From Flavobacterium sp. YO12 (GTDB lineage: Bacteria > Bacteroidota > Bacteroidia > Flavobacteriales > Flavobacteriaceae), in contig NZ_NRQU01000048.1 in assembly GCF_004119495.1 (NCBI RefSeq), positions 1 to 35,505 on the forward strand: a DNA stretch of 35,505 bases, in the 5' to 3' direction. Below the pieces are notes generated by a model. It searched no databases. It saw nothing but the letters and a program-made list of their open reading frames with translations, and was not told where the DNA came from. The translations under genes were made by a program, and so were the position numbers. Positions 26,747 through 35,470 of the stretch are shown piece after piece (position 1 is the stretch's first letter; each line of letters starts with the position of its first letter).

Positions 26747-26776
26747 CAAATTTAAGCCTTTATTTAATTTGCACAA
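26747..26776 (-). promoter_or_regulatory. Promoter of tRNA-Gln copy 2
   Basis: TTG (26776-26774) and TAAATTTG (26754-26747) are separated by 19 bases on the minus strand. Box positions relative to the tRNA are the same as for copy 1. Confidence 0.75.
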
Positions 26777-26971
26777 GCTTTTTTATCAAAAAAAATCATT
26801 TTTTTTTCATTTTTTACCTTCATACTTATTCAAAACATCAGAAGACACTCATAAACAACAAATTACTCTTCACTCATACTTTTATAGAATTTTTTGTTAA
26901 TGCTCGTTTCTTTACACAAAAAAACATTTTCTTTGTAGGATTAAAAACATTCAAAATTTTAACACCTAAAT

Positions 26972-29900
26972 ATGGCACAATTCAATTTCAATAAATGGAA
27001 TACAATTATTGGTTGGTTTGCATTTGCAATCGCTTTAATCACCTATACATTAACAGTTGAACCTACCATGAGTTTTTGGGATTGCGGGGAATACATAGCC
27101 ACAGCGGCAAAATTAGAAGTAGGTCACCCTCCGGGAGCGCCTTTATTTCAAATGATGGGTGCCTTTTTTGCAATGTTTGCCATAGATGCGCAGCATGTAG
27201 CCTTAATGGTAAATATGATGTCTGTTTTTTCTAGCGCCTTTACAATATTATTCATGTTCTGGTCATCATCTATGATTTTAAAGAAAATCGTAGCTCGTTT
27301 TGCCGAAATTGACCAAAACAATTCTATTGTAATTCTAGGAAGTTCTTTTGTAGGAGCATTAGCTTACACTTTCTCAGACAGCTTTTGGTTTAATGCCGTT
27401 GAAGCCGAAGTATATGCAATGGCTTCATTACTTATAGCATTACTTTTCTGGCTGGGATTACGCTGGGAACAAGATATGGACAAGCCAAAAGGAAACAAAT
27501 GGCTATTAATAATATCTTTAGTTGTTGGACTTTCGTTTGGTGTGCACTTTATGGCATTATTAACGATTCCATCAATCGGATTTCTTTATTATTTTAAGCA
27601 TTACGAAAAAGTTACCATTAAAAACTTCCTTATTGCAAATGTTGTAGTAATTGGAATTTTGTTGTTTATCTTTAAGTTACTATTGCCTTTAACAATGGCA
27701 TTTTTTGGTAAAACTGAAATTTTCATGGTAAACAGCATGGGATTACCATTTAATTCAGGAACTATTTTTGTTGTTTTACTTCTAGTTGCATTCTTCTATT
27801 TTGGATTAAAATTTACCAAACAAAAAGGTTTAATTTTTTACAACACTATTATACTTTGCATCTTATTTATATTTATAGGTTTTTCGACTTGGATGATGCT
27901 TCCTGTGCGTGCTAACGCAAATACAGTTATCAATGAAAACAAGCCATCGGATGCTGCCGAAGTTTTAGCTTACTATAATCGTGAGCAATATGGAGTAAAC
28001 CCATTATTCTATGGTCCTCAATACACTGAAGTTTTCGCAGGTCTGGATGCCAAAAATCCATACTTAGACAAAAAACCTAACTACGAGAGAGACGATAAAA
28101 CTGGTAAATATATCATTACCAACAATTATAAAAATGCAGATCAAAATTCTGATGACAATCAGAAAACAATTCTGCCAAGAATGTGGAGTACCGAAACTGG
28201 ACACATCCAGAACTACATCAGCTTTACAAATCCGCCTAAATTCAGAATCAACCCTAATTACAATTATGAAGATGATTTAGCAAAATACGGAATTGACGCA
28301 AGCCAATTGAGCGAAGACGAATACAACAAAGCAACTGCTCAATTAAGAAATGAAGTTGAAAAAACGATTTCTGAATTTAAACATGCTTTCGCTCAAAAAC
28401 AAATTGACAACGAAGGCTATGTTAAATTCTTACAAAGCTATAAAGACTATTTAATAATCGAAAAACCTTCAACTGTTGATAATTTCAGTTTCATGTTCGA
28501 ATATCAATTCGGATATATGTACTGGAGATATTTAATGTGGAATTTTGTTGGACGCCAAAGTGATGTTCAAGGAAAATATGACAATTTAGACGGAAACTGG
28601 ATTAGTGGAATCAAAGCTCTTGACTCTGTACATTTAGGATCTCAAGACAACTTACCTTCTGACGTTTTAAACAACAAAGGAAGAAATGTTTATTTTTTCC
28701 TTCCGTTTATCTTAGGTTTAATTGGATTAATGTACCATGCCAACAAAGATCTTAAAAGTTTTTATGTGCTTTTAGCGTTATTCTTATTTACCGGAATTGC
28801 ATTAAAAATTTACCTGAACGAAAGACCTTTTGAACCTCGAGAAAGAGATTATGCTTTGGTAGGATCATTCTATGTCTTTGCAATTTGGATTGGTTTTGGA
28901 GTTTACTCTTTATACGAAAGTATCCAAAAATATATTACTCCAAAAATTGCAGGACCTATTATTATTGCCGGAAGTTTATTAGCCGCTCCTGTTTTAATGG
29001 CAGCGCAAAACTGGGATGATCATGATAGATCAAACAGATATACTGCTGTTGCAATGGCTAAAGCTTATTTAAGTTCATGCGATAAAGATGCCATTTTGTT
29101 TACTATTGGAGACAATGATACCTTCCCTCTCTGGTACGCCCAAGAAATTGAGCATTTCAGAACAGATGTAAAAATTGTAAATACCAGTCTTTTCATGACA
29201 GATTGGTATATAGACCAAATGAAAGCAAAATCATATGAATCTGACCCTCTGCCTATATCATTTACACATGAGCAATATGTTGGAGACAAATTAGATTACG
29301 TGGCTCATATTCCAAAGATAGAAACACGCTGGAACATAACTGATTTTATCGATTTTATCAAAAACCCTAAATCAACTGTAGGATTACAAAATGGGCAGAC
29401 AATTCATTTTTACCCAACAAATAAGATTAGAGTAAACATTGATAAAAATGCTATTATTAAAAACAAAGTTGTAAATCCTAAATACAATGACTCTATTGTT
29501 CCTTATATGGACATAGACATTAAAGGGAGTGCAATCTACAAAAATAGATTAATGATGCTTGACATCTTAGCTAATAACAATTGGAAACGACCAATTTATT
29601 TTAGTGGAGGCGCTTTTGATGACGAGGATTATTTATGGTTGAAAAACTATTTACAGCTAGATGGAATGGTTTACAAACTGGTTCCTATTAAAAATGTTCC
29701 TTCTAAAGATGGCGGACCAATGGACATGGGACAAATTGACGCCGATAAAATGTATAACATTGTAATGAAATGGGACTGGGGCAACAGTGAAAGTGAAAAA
29801 ATCTATCATGATCCAGAAACTAGAAGAAACAGCATTACTTATAGAACAAATTTATCTCGTTTAATGAACGAACTTATTGCCGAAGGTAAAATTGACAAAG

Positions 29901-30253
29901 CTAAAAACATTATCAATTTAGCGATTACAAAAATGCCGTTAGACAAGTTTGGTTATTACTCTTTAGTTGAGCCATTTGCTGGTGGATATTACAAAGTAGG
30001 AGAAAAAGATAAAGCACACGATTTATTAGAAAAGCTAGTTAATAAGTACAGAGAAAATCTAGATTATTACAAAACTTTGAGCGGTTCTGATCAAACAGAT
30101 TTAGCTATTGACATTATCACTGATATTGAACGATACAGAAGCCTGCTGCAAGTAATGAAAGAAAACAACGATAAAGCTTTTTACGAAAAACACAAAACAA
30201 CGTTTAATACGTATGTAAATATTTTTGAGCGTTTTGGACGCGAAAAAGAATAA
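26972..30253 (+). CDS. DUF2723 polytopic membrane protein (putative GT-C-like glycosyltransferase)
   Basis: The 1093-residue protein begins with about eight to ten membrane segments, then large soluble parts and further hydrophobic segments near residues 570-680, and ends in helical, TPR-like sequence. The N-terminal motif SFWDCGEYIATAAKLEVGHPPGAP (split here: SFWDCGEYIATAAK, then LEVGHPPGAP), near residues 30-54, is the family signature; the acidic residues after the first helix resemble those of GT-C glycosyltransferases. ERPFEPRERDYAL near 620 is also family-typical. The exact function of DUF2723 proteins is not something I can state; sugar transfer at the membrane is an inference. It ends in a strong terminator. 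Confidence 0.88.
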   Translation: MAQFNFNKWNTIIGWFAFAIALITYTLTVEPTMSFWDCGEYIATAAKLEVGHPPGAPLFQMMGAFFAMFAIDAQHVALMVNMMSVFSSAFTILFMFWSSSMILKKIVARFAEIDQNNSIVILGSSFVGALAYTFSDSFWFNAVEAEVYAMASLLIALLFWLGLRWEQDMDKPKGNKWLLIISLVVGLSFGVHFMALLTIPSIGFLYYFKHYEKVTIKNFLIANVVVIGILLFIFKLLLPLTMAFFGKTEIFMVNSMGLPFNSGTIFVVLLLVAFFYFGLKFTKQKGLIFYNTIILCILFIFIGFSTWMMLPVRANANTVINENKPSDAAEVLAYYNREQYGVNPLFYGPQYTEVFAGLDAKNPYLDKKPNYERDDKTGKYIITNNYKNADQNSDDNQKTILPRMWSTETGHIQNYISFTNPPKFRINPNYNYEDDLAKYGIDASQLSEDEYNKATAQLRNEVEKTISEFKHAFAQKQIDNEGYVKFLQSYKDYLIIEKPSTVDNFSFMFEYQFGYMYWRYLMWNFVGRQSDVQGKYDNLDGNWISGIKALDSVHLGSQDNLPSDVLNNKGRNVYFFLPFILGLIGLMYHANKDLKSFYVLLALFLFTGIALKIYLNERPFEPRERDYALVGSFYVFAIWIGFGVYSLYESIQKYITPKIAGPIIIAGSLLAAPVLMAAQNWDDHDRSNRYTAVAMAKAYLSSCDKDAILFTIGDNDTFPLWYAQEIEHFRTDVKIVNTSLFMTDWYIDQMKAKSYESDPLPISFTHEQYVGDKLDYVAHIPKIETRWNITDFIDFIKNPKSTVGLQNGQTIHFYPTNKIRVNIDKNAIIKNKVVNPKYNDSIVPYMDIDIKGSAIYKNRLMMLDILANNNWKRPIYFSGGAFDDEDYLWLKNYLQLDGMVYKLVPIKNVPSKDGGPMDMGQIDADKMYNIVMKWDWGNSESEKIYHDPETRRNSITYRTNLSRLMNELIAEGKIDKAKNIINLAITKMPLDKFGYYSLVEPFAGGYYKVGEKDKAHDLLEKLVNKYRENLDYYKTLSGSDQTDLAIDIITDIERYRSLLQVMKENNDKAFYEKHKTTFNTYVNIFERFGREKE

Positions 30254-30274
30254 TATACGAAAAATATATTAATT

Positions 30275-30316
30275 AAAAAAATGCAGTACTGCTTGATAAA
30301 CAGTGCTGCATTTTTT
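30275..30316 (+). terminator. Terminator after the DUF2723 gene
   Basis: AAAAAATGCAGTACTG and CAGTGCTGCATTTTTT pair with one G-T wobble around a 9-nt loop, followed by T. It lies 22 bases past the stop and separates this gene from the deacetylase downstream. Confidence 0.9.
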
Positions 30317-30345
30317 AAATTTACTTATCTCTAAATAAGTTAACA

Positions 30346-30981
30346 ATGAGCTTTTATTGGGTAAAAACTAATTCATTCATAAAAACGGTGTTTTCTAAAT
30401 ATTGTTGGGACATTCCAAACAACGAAAAGAAAATATACCTAACCTTTGATGATGGCCCAACTCCAGAGATTACAGATTGGGTATTAGCTGAATTGAGAAA
30501 ATTTGATGCAAAAGCTACCTTTTTTTGTATTGGAAAAAACATTAAAGCCAACTTATCCTTGTTTGAAAAGCTTATAACTGACGGACACAGCATAGGAAAC
30601 CACACCATGAACCATGTTAATGGATGGAAAAGTAATAATGATGACTATATTGAAAATGTAAAAAACTGCGCTGCTATTTTAGAAGAAGAAAAAACATGTA
30701 ATTTATTATTTCGCCCGCCTTATGGGAAGATCAAAAAGGCACAATCTAAAATTTTACGAAAATTAGGCTATAAAATAATTATGTGGGATGTTTTGAGCGC
30801 TGACTTTGACCAAAGTATTACTCCTGAAAAATGCCTCGAAAACGTTACAAAAAATGTAAAATCAGGAAGTGTAATTGTATTTCATGACAGCATAAAAGCT
30901 TCACCAAATTTAAAATTTGCTCTTCCAAAAACACTGCATTTCTTAAAAGAAAACGGCTATAAGTTTGATATTATTCACTAA
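30346..30981 (+). CDS. Polysaccharide deacetylase family protein (NodB domain)
   Basis: The 211-residue protein is almost entirely a NodB-homology carbohydrate esterase 4 domain. Motifs in order are TFDDGP (with catalytic Asp and metal Asp, ~37-42), HSIGNHTMNH (metal His pair), RPPYGK, WDVLSADF, and VIVFHDS. These enzymes remove acetyl groups from peptidoglycan, chitin-like or exopolysaccharide sugars; the substrate is not readable here. There is no signal peptide, so it is either cytosolic or exported in an unusual way. It follows the DUF2723 gene on the same strand and converges on the thioredoxin-like gene with a gap of 21 bases. Confidence 0.92.
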   Translation: MSFYWVKTNSFIKTVFSKYCWDIPNNEKKIYLTFDDGPTPEITDWVLAELRKFDAKATFFCIGKNIKANLSLFEKLITDGHSIGNHTMNHVNGWKSNNDDYIENVKNCAAILEEEKTCNLLFRPPYGKIKKAQSKILRKLGYKIIMWDVLSADFDQSITPEKCLENVTKNVKSGSVIVFHDSIKASPNLKFALPKTLHFLKENGYKFDIIH

Positions 30982-31002
30982 ATAATATGACTACCTTAAC
31001 TT

Positions 31003-31305
31003 TTAAAAATCAAATTGATCTTGAACAATACCGATAAGAGTATTTGCATCAAGTTCTCCAGACTGTCTCCAGATCATTTGCCCTTCTTTATAAATCATCA
31101 ATGTAGGTAAGCCCTTAATTCGCAATGCCTCAGCCAATTCTTGATTCTTATCTACATCAATTTTAATTACCTTAGCTTTGTCGCCTAGCGCAGCCGCAAC
31201 ATCCTTAATAACAGGATGCATCGATACTGATGATTCGTTCCAATCTGTGTAAAAGTCAATTAACACTGGAACCTGAGCATTTATAAGTTCTCCAAATTTT
31301 GACAT
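31003..31305 (-). CDS. Thioredoxin-fold protein lacking active-site cysteines
   Basis: The 100-residue protein follows the thioredoxin fold from end to end: LIDFYTDW (~15-22), KVIKIDVDKNQELAEALRI, and the cis-proline loop GLPTLMIYKEGQ. Where thioredoxin has WCGPC, this has WNESS, and no cysteine occurs anywhere in the protein. So it cannot act as a dithiol oxidoreductase; a binding or chaperone role is possible. A TACATTTG box (31362-31355) lies about 50 bases upstream, without a clear partner TTG, so it may have its own promoter downstream of the metallophosphoesterase gene. Confidence 0.88.
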   Translation of the reverse strand: MSKFGELINAQVPVLIDFYTDWNESSVSMHPVIKDVAAALGDKAKVIKIDVDKNQELAEALRIKGLPTLMIYKEGQMIWRQSGELDANTLIGIVQDQFDF

Positions 31306-31376
31306 AAAACCAAAAATTTAATTCTTTTAATCTAGTTAAAAAAGATAATTAATACAAATGTAGCATTTTTAACGAA

Positions 31377-32612
31377 TTAAGCCACATTGTTCCCCTTTTT
31401 TAGTTCAATGACCGTTATTTCAGGCATAATTCCAACTCTTCCAGGATAAGCATGAAAACCAAACCCGCGGTTAACATAAACGTATCTTTTAGACTCTTCG
31501 TATAATCCTGCCCATTGTTTATAAATATATTGTGCGAGACTCCATTTAAAATACCCTGGAATCTCAATTCCAAATTGCATGCCATGAGTATGACCAGACA
31601 AGGTTAAATGAAAGTTTTTAGGATGTTTTTTTACCTCATATTCCCAATGACTAGGATCATGACTCATTAAAACTTTGAAATCATCTTGATTTACCTGCTC
31701 TGAAGCTTTATTTAAATCCCCGGCTTTCTTAAAATTTGCTCCCCAGTTTTCTACACCAATTAAAGCGATTTTATCATCACCTTTCTGAATATATCTATGT
31801 TCATTAAGCATTAAGTCAAACCCAATTTGACCATAAAGATTTTTTATGCCCTCAAAGTTCTCCCTTTTTTCTTTCTCAGAAGACCAAGTAACATACTCGC
31901 CATAATCATGATTTCCCAAAACAGAAAATTTACCATATTTATACTCTTTAATACGGTTGAACGTTTCCAGCCAGGGATACATTTCTTTAGCATGAGTATT
32001 TACAATATCTCCTGTGAACAAAATCATGTCAGATTCCTGCTCATTTATTAAATCAATTGCATAATTTATCTTTTCAGGATTATCAAAACTTCCGCTGTGT
32101 ACATCTGAAATCTGAGTAATTTTAAAACCATCAAATGCATCTGGCAAATCTGGAAAAAAAATAGTTTGCTTGATTACCTTAAAATTATATTTTCCTTCAA
32201 ATATTCCATAAATCAACGATAAAAAAGGCACTGCAGCCAATCCTAATGCTATCTGACTTACAAACTTTCGTCTCTCGGGCATCATTTCCTTACGCGGCGC
32301 ATTATAAATAAAATAATTCAAAATACTAGCACCAATTCTAAAAATGTCTTCACTAAATAAAACTAATGTAATTACAATTTTCGGTACATAAACAAGTAAC
32401 ATTAAACCTGTTGTAAACATAAATTGTTTGGTTTGCCCAACAGATCGATCTACCTGAGAAAAAGAATAAATTATAAATACAAGAAGCAGTGCACTAATAA
32501 TTTGATAAGCAGTTAAAACCCATCTTAATTTAATTAAAGTTCGGAAAGCTTGATAGGAATAGAACTCAATAAGCAAAAATAGAGCACATAGAATTACAAA
32601 ACGAAGGATCAT
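31377..32612 (-). CDS. Membrane-anchored metallophosphoesterase
   Basis: The 411-residue protein has about four hydrophobic N-terminal segments (~3-18, 33-52, 66-86, 120-138) and a calcineurin-like phosphoesterase domain from ~160. Metal-binding motifs are D170-V-H172, G201-D202, GNHD (233-236), H318 in SHDP, and GHTHG (340-344), so the catalytic core is complete. The layout resembles YaeI/YkuE-type enzymes, which act on phospholipid- or nucleotide-type substrates; the true substrate is not known from the sequence. The gene is followed, after a 71-base gap, by the thioredoxin-fold gene on the same strand. Confidence 0.9.
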   Translation of the reverse strand: MILRFVILCALFLLIEFYSYQAFRTLIKLRWVLTAYQIISALLLVFIIYSFSQVDRSVGQTKQFMFTTGLMLLVYVPKIVITLVLFSEDIFRIGASILNYFIYNAPRKEMMPERRKFVSQIALGLAAVPFLSLIYGIFEGKYNFKVIKQTIFFPDLPDAFDGFKITQISDVHSGSFDNPEKINYAIDLINEQESDMILFTGDIVNTHAKEMYPWLETFNRIKEYKYGKFSVLGNHDYGEYVTWSSEKEKRENFEGIKNLYGQIGFDLMLNEHRYIQKGDDKIALIGVENWGANFKKAGDLNKASEQVNQDDFKVLMSHDPSHWEYEVKKHPKNFHLTLSGHTHGMQFGIEIPGYFKWSLAQYIYKQWAGLYEESKRYVYVNRGFGFHAYPGRVGIMPEITVIELKKGNNVA

Positions 32613-32693
32613 TTATTTACAGTTTTAAGCAAAGTAACAAAGAATGAAAATTTTATCGCTTTTTATTATCAAAAATTTAACTCAAACAAAAAC

Positions 32694-32723
32694 AAAAGCC
32701 GATAGATTACTCTATCAGCTTTT
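32694..32723 (-). terminator. Terminator of the first small basic peptide gene
   Basis: AAAAGC (32694-32699) pairs with GCTTTT (32718-32723), and GATAGA with TCTATC inside, with one C-A mismatch and a TTAC loop. A-rich DNA at 32687-32697 gives a T-run on the minus strand. It could work on both strands. Confidence 0.75.
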
Positions 32724-32787
32724 TTATTACAATTTTTTTTCTAAAACCTTATGCCTAGCATAGGTTACTTTAGCAAACTAATGCTTT

Positions 32788-32973
32788 TTATTTTTTTGCT
32801 TTTGCTGCTTCTGGCTTAGCTGTTTCTGCTTTTGCAGTTTTCTTGTCCGCTTTTTTGTCTTTTTTAGGAGCTTTAGCCTCTTTTACTGGTGCAGCTTTTG
32901 CTGGAGTTGTTTGAGCGTTTATCATAGCAGTTGTTCCTAGAACAGCAATTGCTAACATTACTAATTTTTTCAT
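32788..32973 (-). CDS. Small exported lysine/alanine-rich peptide (Asr-like composition), copy 1
   Basis: The 61-residue product has a clear signal peptide (MKKLVMLAIAVLGTTAMINAQ), leaving about 40 residues made almost only of Lys, Ala, Pro, Thr and Glu (for example KAPKKDKKADKK). It carries no cysteine and no histidine. The composition and architecture resemble the E. coli acid-shock protein Asr, but I cannot show homology. A paralogue lies at 35288-35470, on the other side of a two-component system. A Bacteroidota-type promoter precedes it and a terminator follows, so it is an independent unit. Confidence 0.8.
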   Translation of the reverse strand: MKKLVMLAIAVLGTTAMINAQTTPAKAAPVKEAKAPKKDKKADKKTAKAETAKPEAAKAKK

Positions 32974-33015
32974 GATTGTTTTTTTTTTGTTGATTATTAT
33001 CTCTTATTTATAACC

Positions 33016-33043
33016 CAAAGGTAAAACCGTAAAATGAAGACAA
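33016..33043 (-). promoter_or_regulatory. Promoter of small basic peptide copy 1
   Basis: TTG (33043-33041) and TACCTTTG (33023-33016) are 17 bases apart on the minus strand. A start near 33010 would leave a leader of about 36 bases to the ATG at 32973. Confidence 0.65.
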
Positions 33044-33081
33044 CATGAAGTTTTGCAAGTAAGAAAAATTTTAACAAATAA

Positions 33082-34416
33082 TTAGATTTTAGCCATGTCA
33101 GGGAAAGATAAAGTAAAAATTGTTCCCTCATTTATATTTGACACAACTTTGATTTCAATATGATGAAAAACAGCTATACTTTTTGCTATCGCAAGACCCA
33201 GCCCCTGCCCTTCCTGATCAGAGCTAACTCTCGCAAACCTATTAAAGATGTTTTCAATTTGAGAATCACTCATCCCAATACCAGAATCTGCAATTGAAAT
33301 ATAATATTGATTTTGAATAAAACCATCGCCGACTATAATACTTCCGTTTGGTTTATTATACTTAATTGCATTGGTTACCAAATTATAAATAAGAATATGA
33401 AGCAAGGTTTTATTTCCTCTAAAAATCAAATCGTTCTTCATTTCATTTACAAATCGAATTCCTCTATCTTCAATTCGATCTTGCAGATCCTCCTCGACAT
33501 CATTTATAATTTCATGAAAATTAATTTCCTCATTCGCTTCATATTGATTGTTTTCTATTCTAGAAATCAACAATAGATTATTGATGATTTTTTTCAGCAT
33601 ATCTAATGTCTTTAGCGAGCCAGCTATTTTATCAAAAGCGTTCTCATCTAAAGATTCATTCTGTAATAAATTCTCAAACTTGTTTTTAAGCAAAGCAATT
33701 GGTGTAAGAAGCTCGTGAGAAACATTCGAAATAAACTGTTTTTCTTTTTTAAACAGTTCCGAAATACGATCCATCATTTGGTTTAAAACCAAATCCAACT
33801 CTCTAAAATCACGTGATTTTGCTTTTATAGGCGTATGGTCAAAAACTTCAGGTTCATTGACACGCCTTATTTTTGTATCAATAATTTTATAAAATGGTTT
33901 CAATAAATACTCGATATAAACCGTATCGGCTAAAAAAGTCACTAAAAGAATGACAAACAAAACTATAATAATAAAAAACCTAATTATAAAAGTAAGATCA
34001 TTTACCTCGCCAAGACTGCTGCCAATTTCAAGCTGATAACTTTCATTCCCAAAACTAAAATGATGTGTTAGAATTCTATATTCATTTTCTTCCCCTTCAA
34101 TAATGCGAAATTCATTTGTAAAGGTTGTTTTCTTTTGATTAGGTTTAATTGGAGCTTTTGAAAGAACCAAGAACTCACTATGAAGTGTCGAAAACTGCGA
34201 ATAAGTCTCGGTCGAATCGCCTTCATTTTCGATAAAATCATTAATTTCCTGCTGATTTAAATGCTCTATAAACTTTTCTTTTTTCTCAATAAGACCATTA
34301 TTGATATGTCTATAAACCACCTTTTCGACTAAAATAGGAAGCATCAACCATAAAATTAAAATGACCAACAAGCGTGTCAGTGCATTAAAAATCGCTAATT
34401 GATGTTTTATTTTCAC
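33082..34416 (-). CDS. Sensor histidine kinase
   Basis: The 444-residue membrane kinase has membrane segments at ~13-31 and ~143-163 flanking a periplasmic sensor part of about 110 residues, with a HAMP-like linker after the second. The phosphoacceptor is H234 in SHELLTPI. The ATPase part shows an N box (IYNLVTNAIKYN), G1 (IADSGIGMS) and G2 (GQGLGLAIAKS). The start codon is GTG (34416), 9 bases after the response-regulator stop. The small, acidic sensor domain matches no ligand-binding family I recognise. It pairs with the regulator next to it. Confidence 0.93.
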   Translation of the reverse strand: MKIKHQLAIFNALTRLLVILILWLMLPILVEKVVYRHINNGLIEKKEKFIEHLNQQEINDFIENEGDSTETYSQFSTLHSEFLVLSKAPIKPNQKKTTFTNEFRIIEGEENEYRILTHHFSFGNESYQLEIGSSLGEVNDLTFIIRFFIIIVLFVILLVTFLADTVYIEYLLKPFYKIIDTKIRRVNEPEVFDHTPIKAKSRDFRELDLVLNQMMDRISELFKKEKQFISNVSHELLTPIALLKNKFENLLQNESLDENAFDKIAGSLKTLDMLKKIINNLLLISRIENNQYEANEEINFHEIINDVEEDLQDRIEDRGIRFVNEMKNDLIFRGNKTLLHILIYNLVTNAIKYNKPNGSIIVGDGFIQNQYYISIADSGIGMSDSQIENIFNRFARVSSDQEGQGLGLAIAKSIAVFHHIEIKVVSNINEGTIFTLSFPDMAKI

Positions 34417-34425
34417 AATACTTGT

Positions 34426-35100
34426 TTATTCATTAATACGATAACCTACATTTCTAACAGTTTCAAACCAATCTATTGGCGCATGTTTATCTAATTTTTT
34501 TCGAAGATTTCGAACATGAACATCAATAAAATTAGAATCTGAATTAACCTCCAAAATATCCCCCCAAATATGCTCGGTTAATTGTAATCTCGTAATTACA
34601 CGATTTTTATTCAAAACAAGATACTGAAAAATGTCGAACTCTTTTTTGGTCAAGTTTATCGCAATTTCATCAAAACTAACTTTGTAATCCTGAAGCTGCA
34701 ACAAAAATCCGTGTATACTTAAATTATTCAAAGTAAAGCCATGAATTCTGCGGATTACAGCAAATAATCTTGCTCCAAGTTCCGTAAGTGCAAAAGGTTT
34801 TGTCAAATAATCATCGGCACCTAAATGAAGACCATTAATTCTGTCATCCAATTCCCCCCTAGCTGTAAGAACAATAACTGCAATTTTTGATTTTGTTTTA
34901 CGAACTGCCTGTAAAACCTCAAAACCATCACCATCCGGCAATCCTAAATCAAGCAGCATTGCATCATAATCATTACTGTTAAACTCATCAAGAGCATCCG
35001 CGCAGTTATTTGCAATTTTACAAACATAACCCGCATTGCAAAGAAAGTCGTATACCTCTACAGCAAGCTCTTTATTATCTTCAACAATCAAAACATTCAT
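34426..35100 (-). CDS. OmpR-family response regulator
   Basis: A receiver domain (phosphoacceptor D51, in LLDLGLPDGDGF; acidic pair E7-D8; Lys in LTKPF, ~101) is followed by a winged-helix DNA-binding domain (LTKKEFDIFQYLVLNKNRVI, then HVRNLRKKL). From the ATG at 35100 (MNVLIVEDNKEL) it is 224 residues; an in-frame ATG at 35109 would add three residues (MFF) and is less typical. It is followed directly by its kinase. Its targets may include the two flanking small peptide genes, an idea resting on position only. Confidence 0.95.
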   Translation of the reverse strand: MNVLIVEDNKELAVEVYDFLCNAGYVCKIANNCADALDEFNSNDYDAMLLDLGLPDGDGFEVLQAVRKTKSKIAVIVLTARGELDDRINGLHLGADDYLTKPFALTELGARLFAVIRRIHGFTLNNLSIHGFLLQLQDYKVSFDEIAINLTKKEFDIFQYLVLNKNRVITRLQLTEHIWGDILEVNSDSNFIDVHVRNLRKKLDKHAPIDWFETVRNVGYRINE

Positions 35101-35182
35101 AAAAAACATCTTTTAAGTGCAACTAAAATTAATCAATTATCAAAAATCAAATGACACATTATTAAAAAATTAACGAACAAAA

Positions 35183-35210
35183 AAAGCTGACAAATTTCTT
35201 CATCAGCTTT
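35183..35210 (-). terminator. Terminator of the second small basic peptide gene
   Basis: AAAGCTGA (35183-35190) pairs with TCAGCTTT (35203-35210) around a 12-nt loop; the minus strand then has a T-run. It lies about 78 bases after the gene's stop. Confidence 0.75.
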
Positions 35211-35287
35211 CTTCAACCGCATTCTCCACAATCATTAATCCTACTTTGCCTCCTTACAATCTTATGAAGACAAAGCGTTAGCAATGT

Positions 35288-35470
35288 TTATTTTTTCACG
35301 GTAGCAGTTTCTTCTTTTGGAGTTTCAGCTTTTGCTTTTTTGTTTGATTTATGATGGTGTTTTGTAGCTTTCACCTCTTTTGCAGGAGTCGCCTGAGTTG
35401 GAGTTGTTTGAGCACTAACCATTACACTTGTTCCTAAAACTGCTGCTAATACAATAAATAAATTTTTCAT
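35288..35470 (-). CDS. Small exported lysine-rich peptide (Asr-like composition), copy 2
   Basis: The 60-residue product has a signal peptide (MKNLFIVLAAVLGTSVMVSAQ) followed by about 39 residues rich in Lys, Ala, Thr and His (KATKHHHKSNKKAKAE). It matches copy 1 in signal peptide, in the TTP start of the mature part, and in overall length. It differs in its His cluster, which recalls the His/Lys runs of E. coli Asr. It lies upstream of the response regulator, on the same strand. Its promoter is at or past the window edge. Confidence 0.78.
   Translation of the reverse strand: MKNLFIVLAAVLGTSVMVSAQTTPTQATPAKEVKATKHHHKSNKKAKAETPKEETATVKK

Larger units (their letters stand above)
26439..26754 (-). 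repeat. Tandem duplication of a tRNA-Gln transcription unit, 180-bp period
   Basis: Two units begin at about 26439 and 26619. From 26451 to 26546 (terminator plus tRNA) the copies appear identical to 26631-26726. Upstream, the promoter regions are recognisably related but diverged by several substitutions. Confidence 0.85.

Noticed and set aside
26703..26900. 65-codon plus-strand frame
   Set aside because: It begins inside a tRNA gene read from the wrong strand.
32743..32765. Inverted repeat around CCTTATGCCTAGCATAGG
   Set aside because: The stem has a bulge and only a short T-run; the better terminator lies at 32694-32723.
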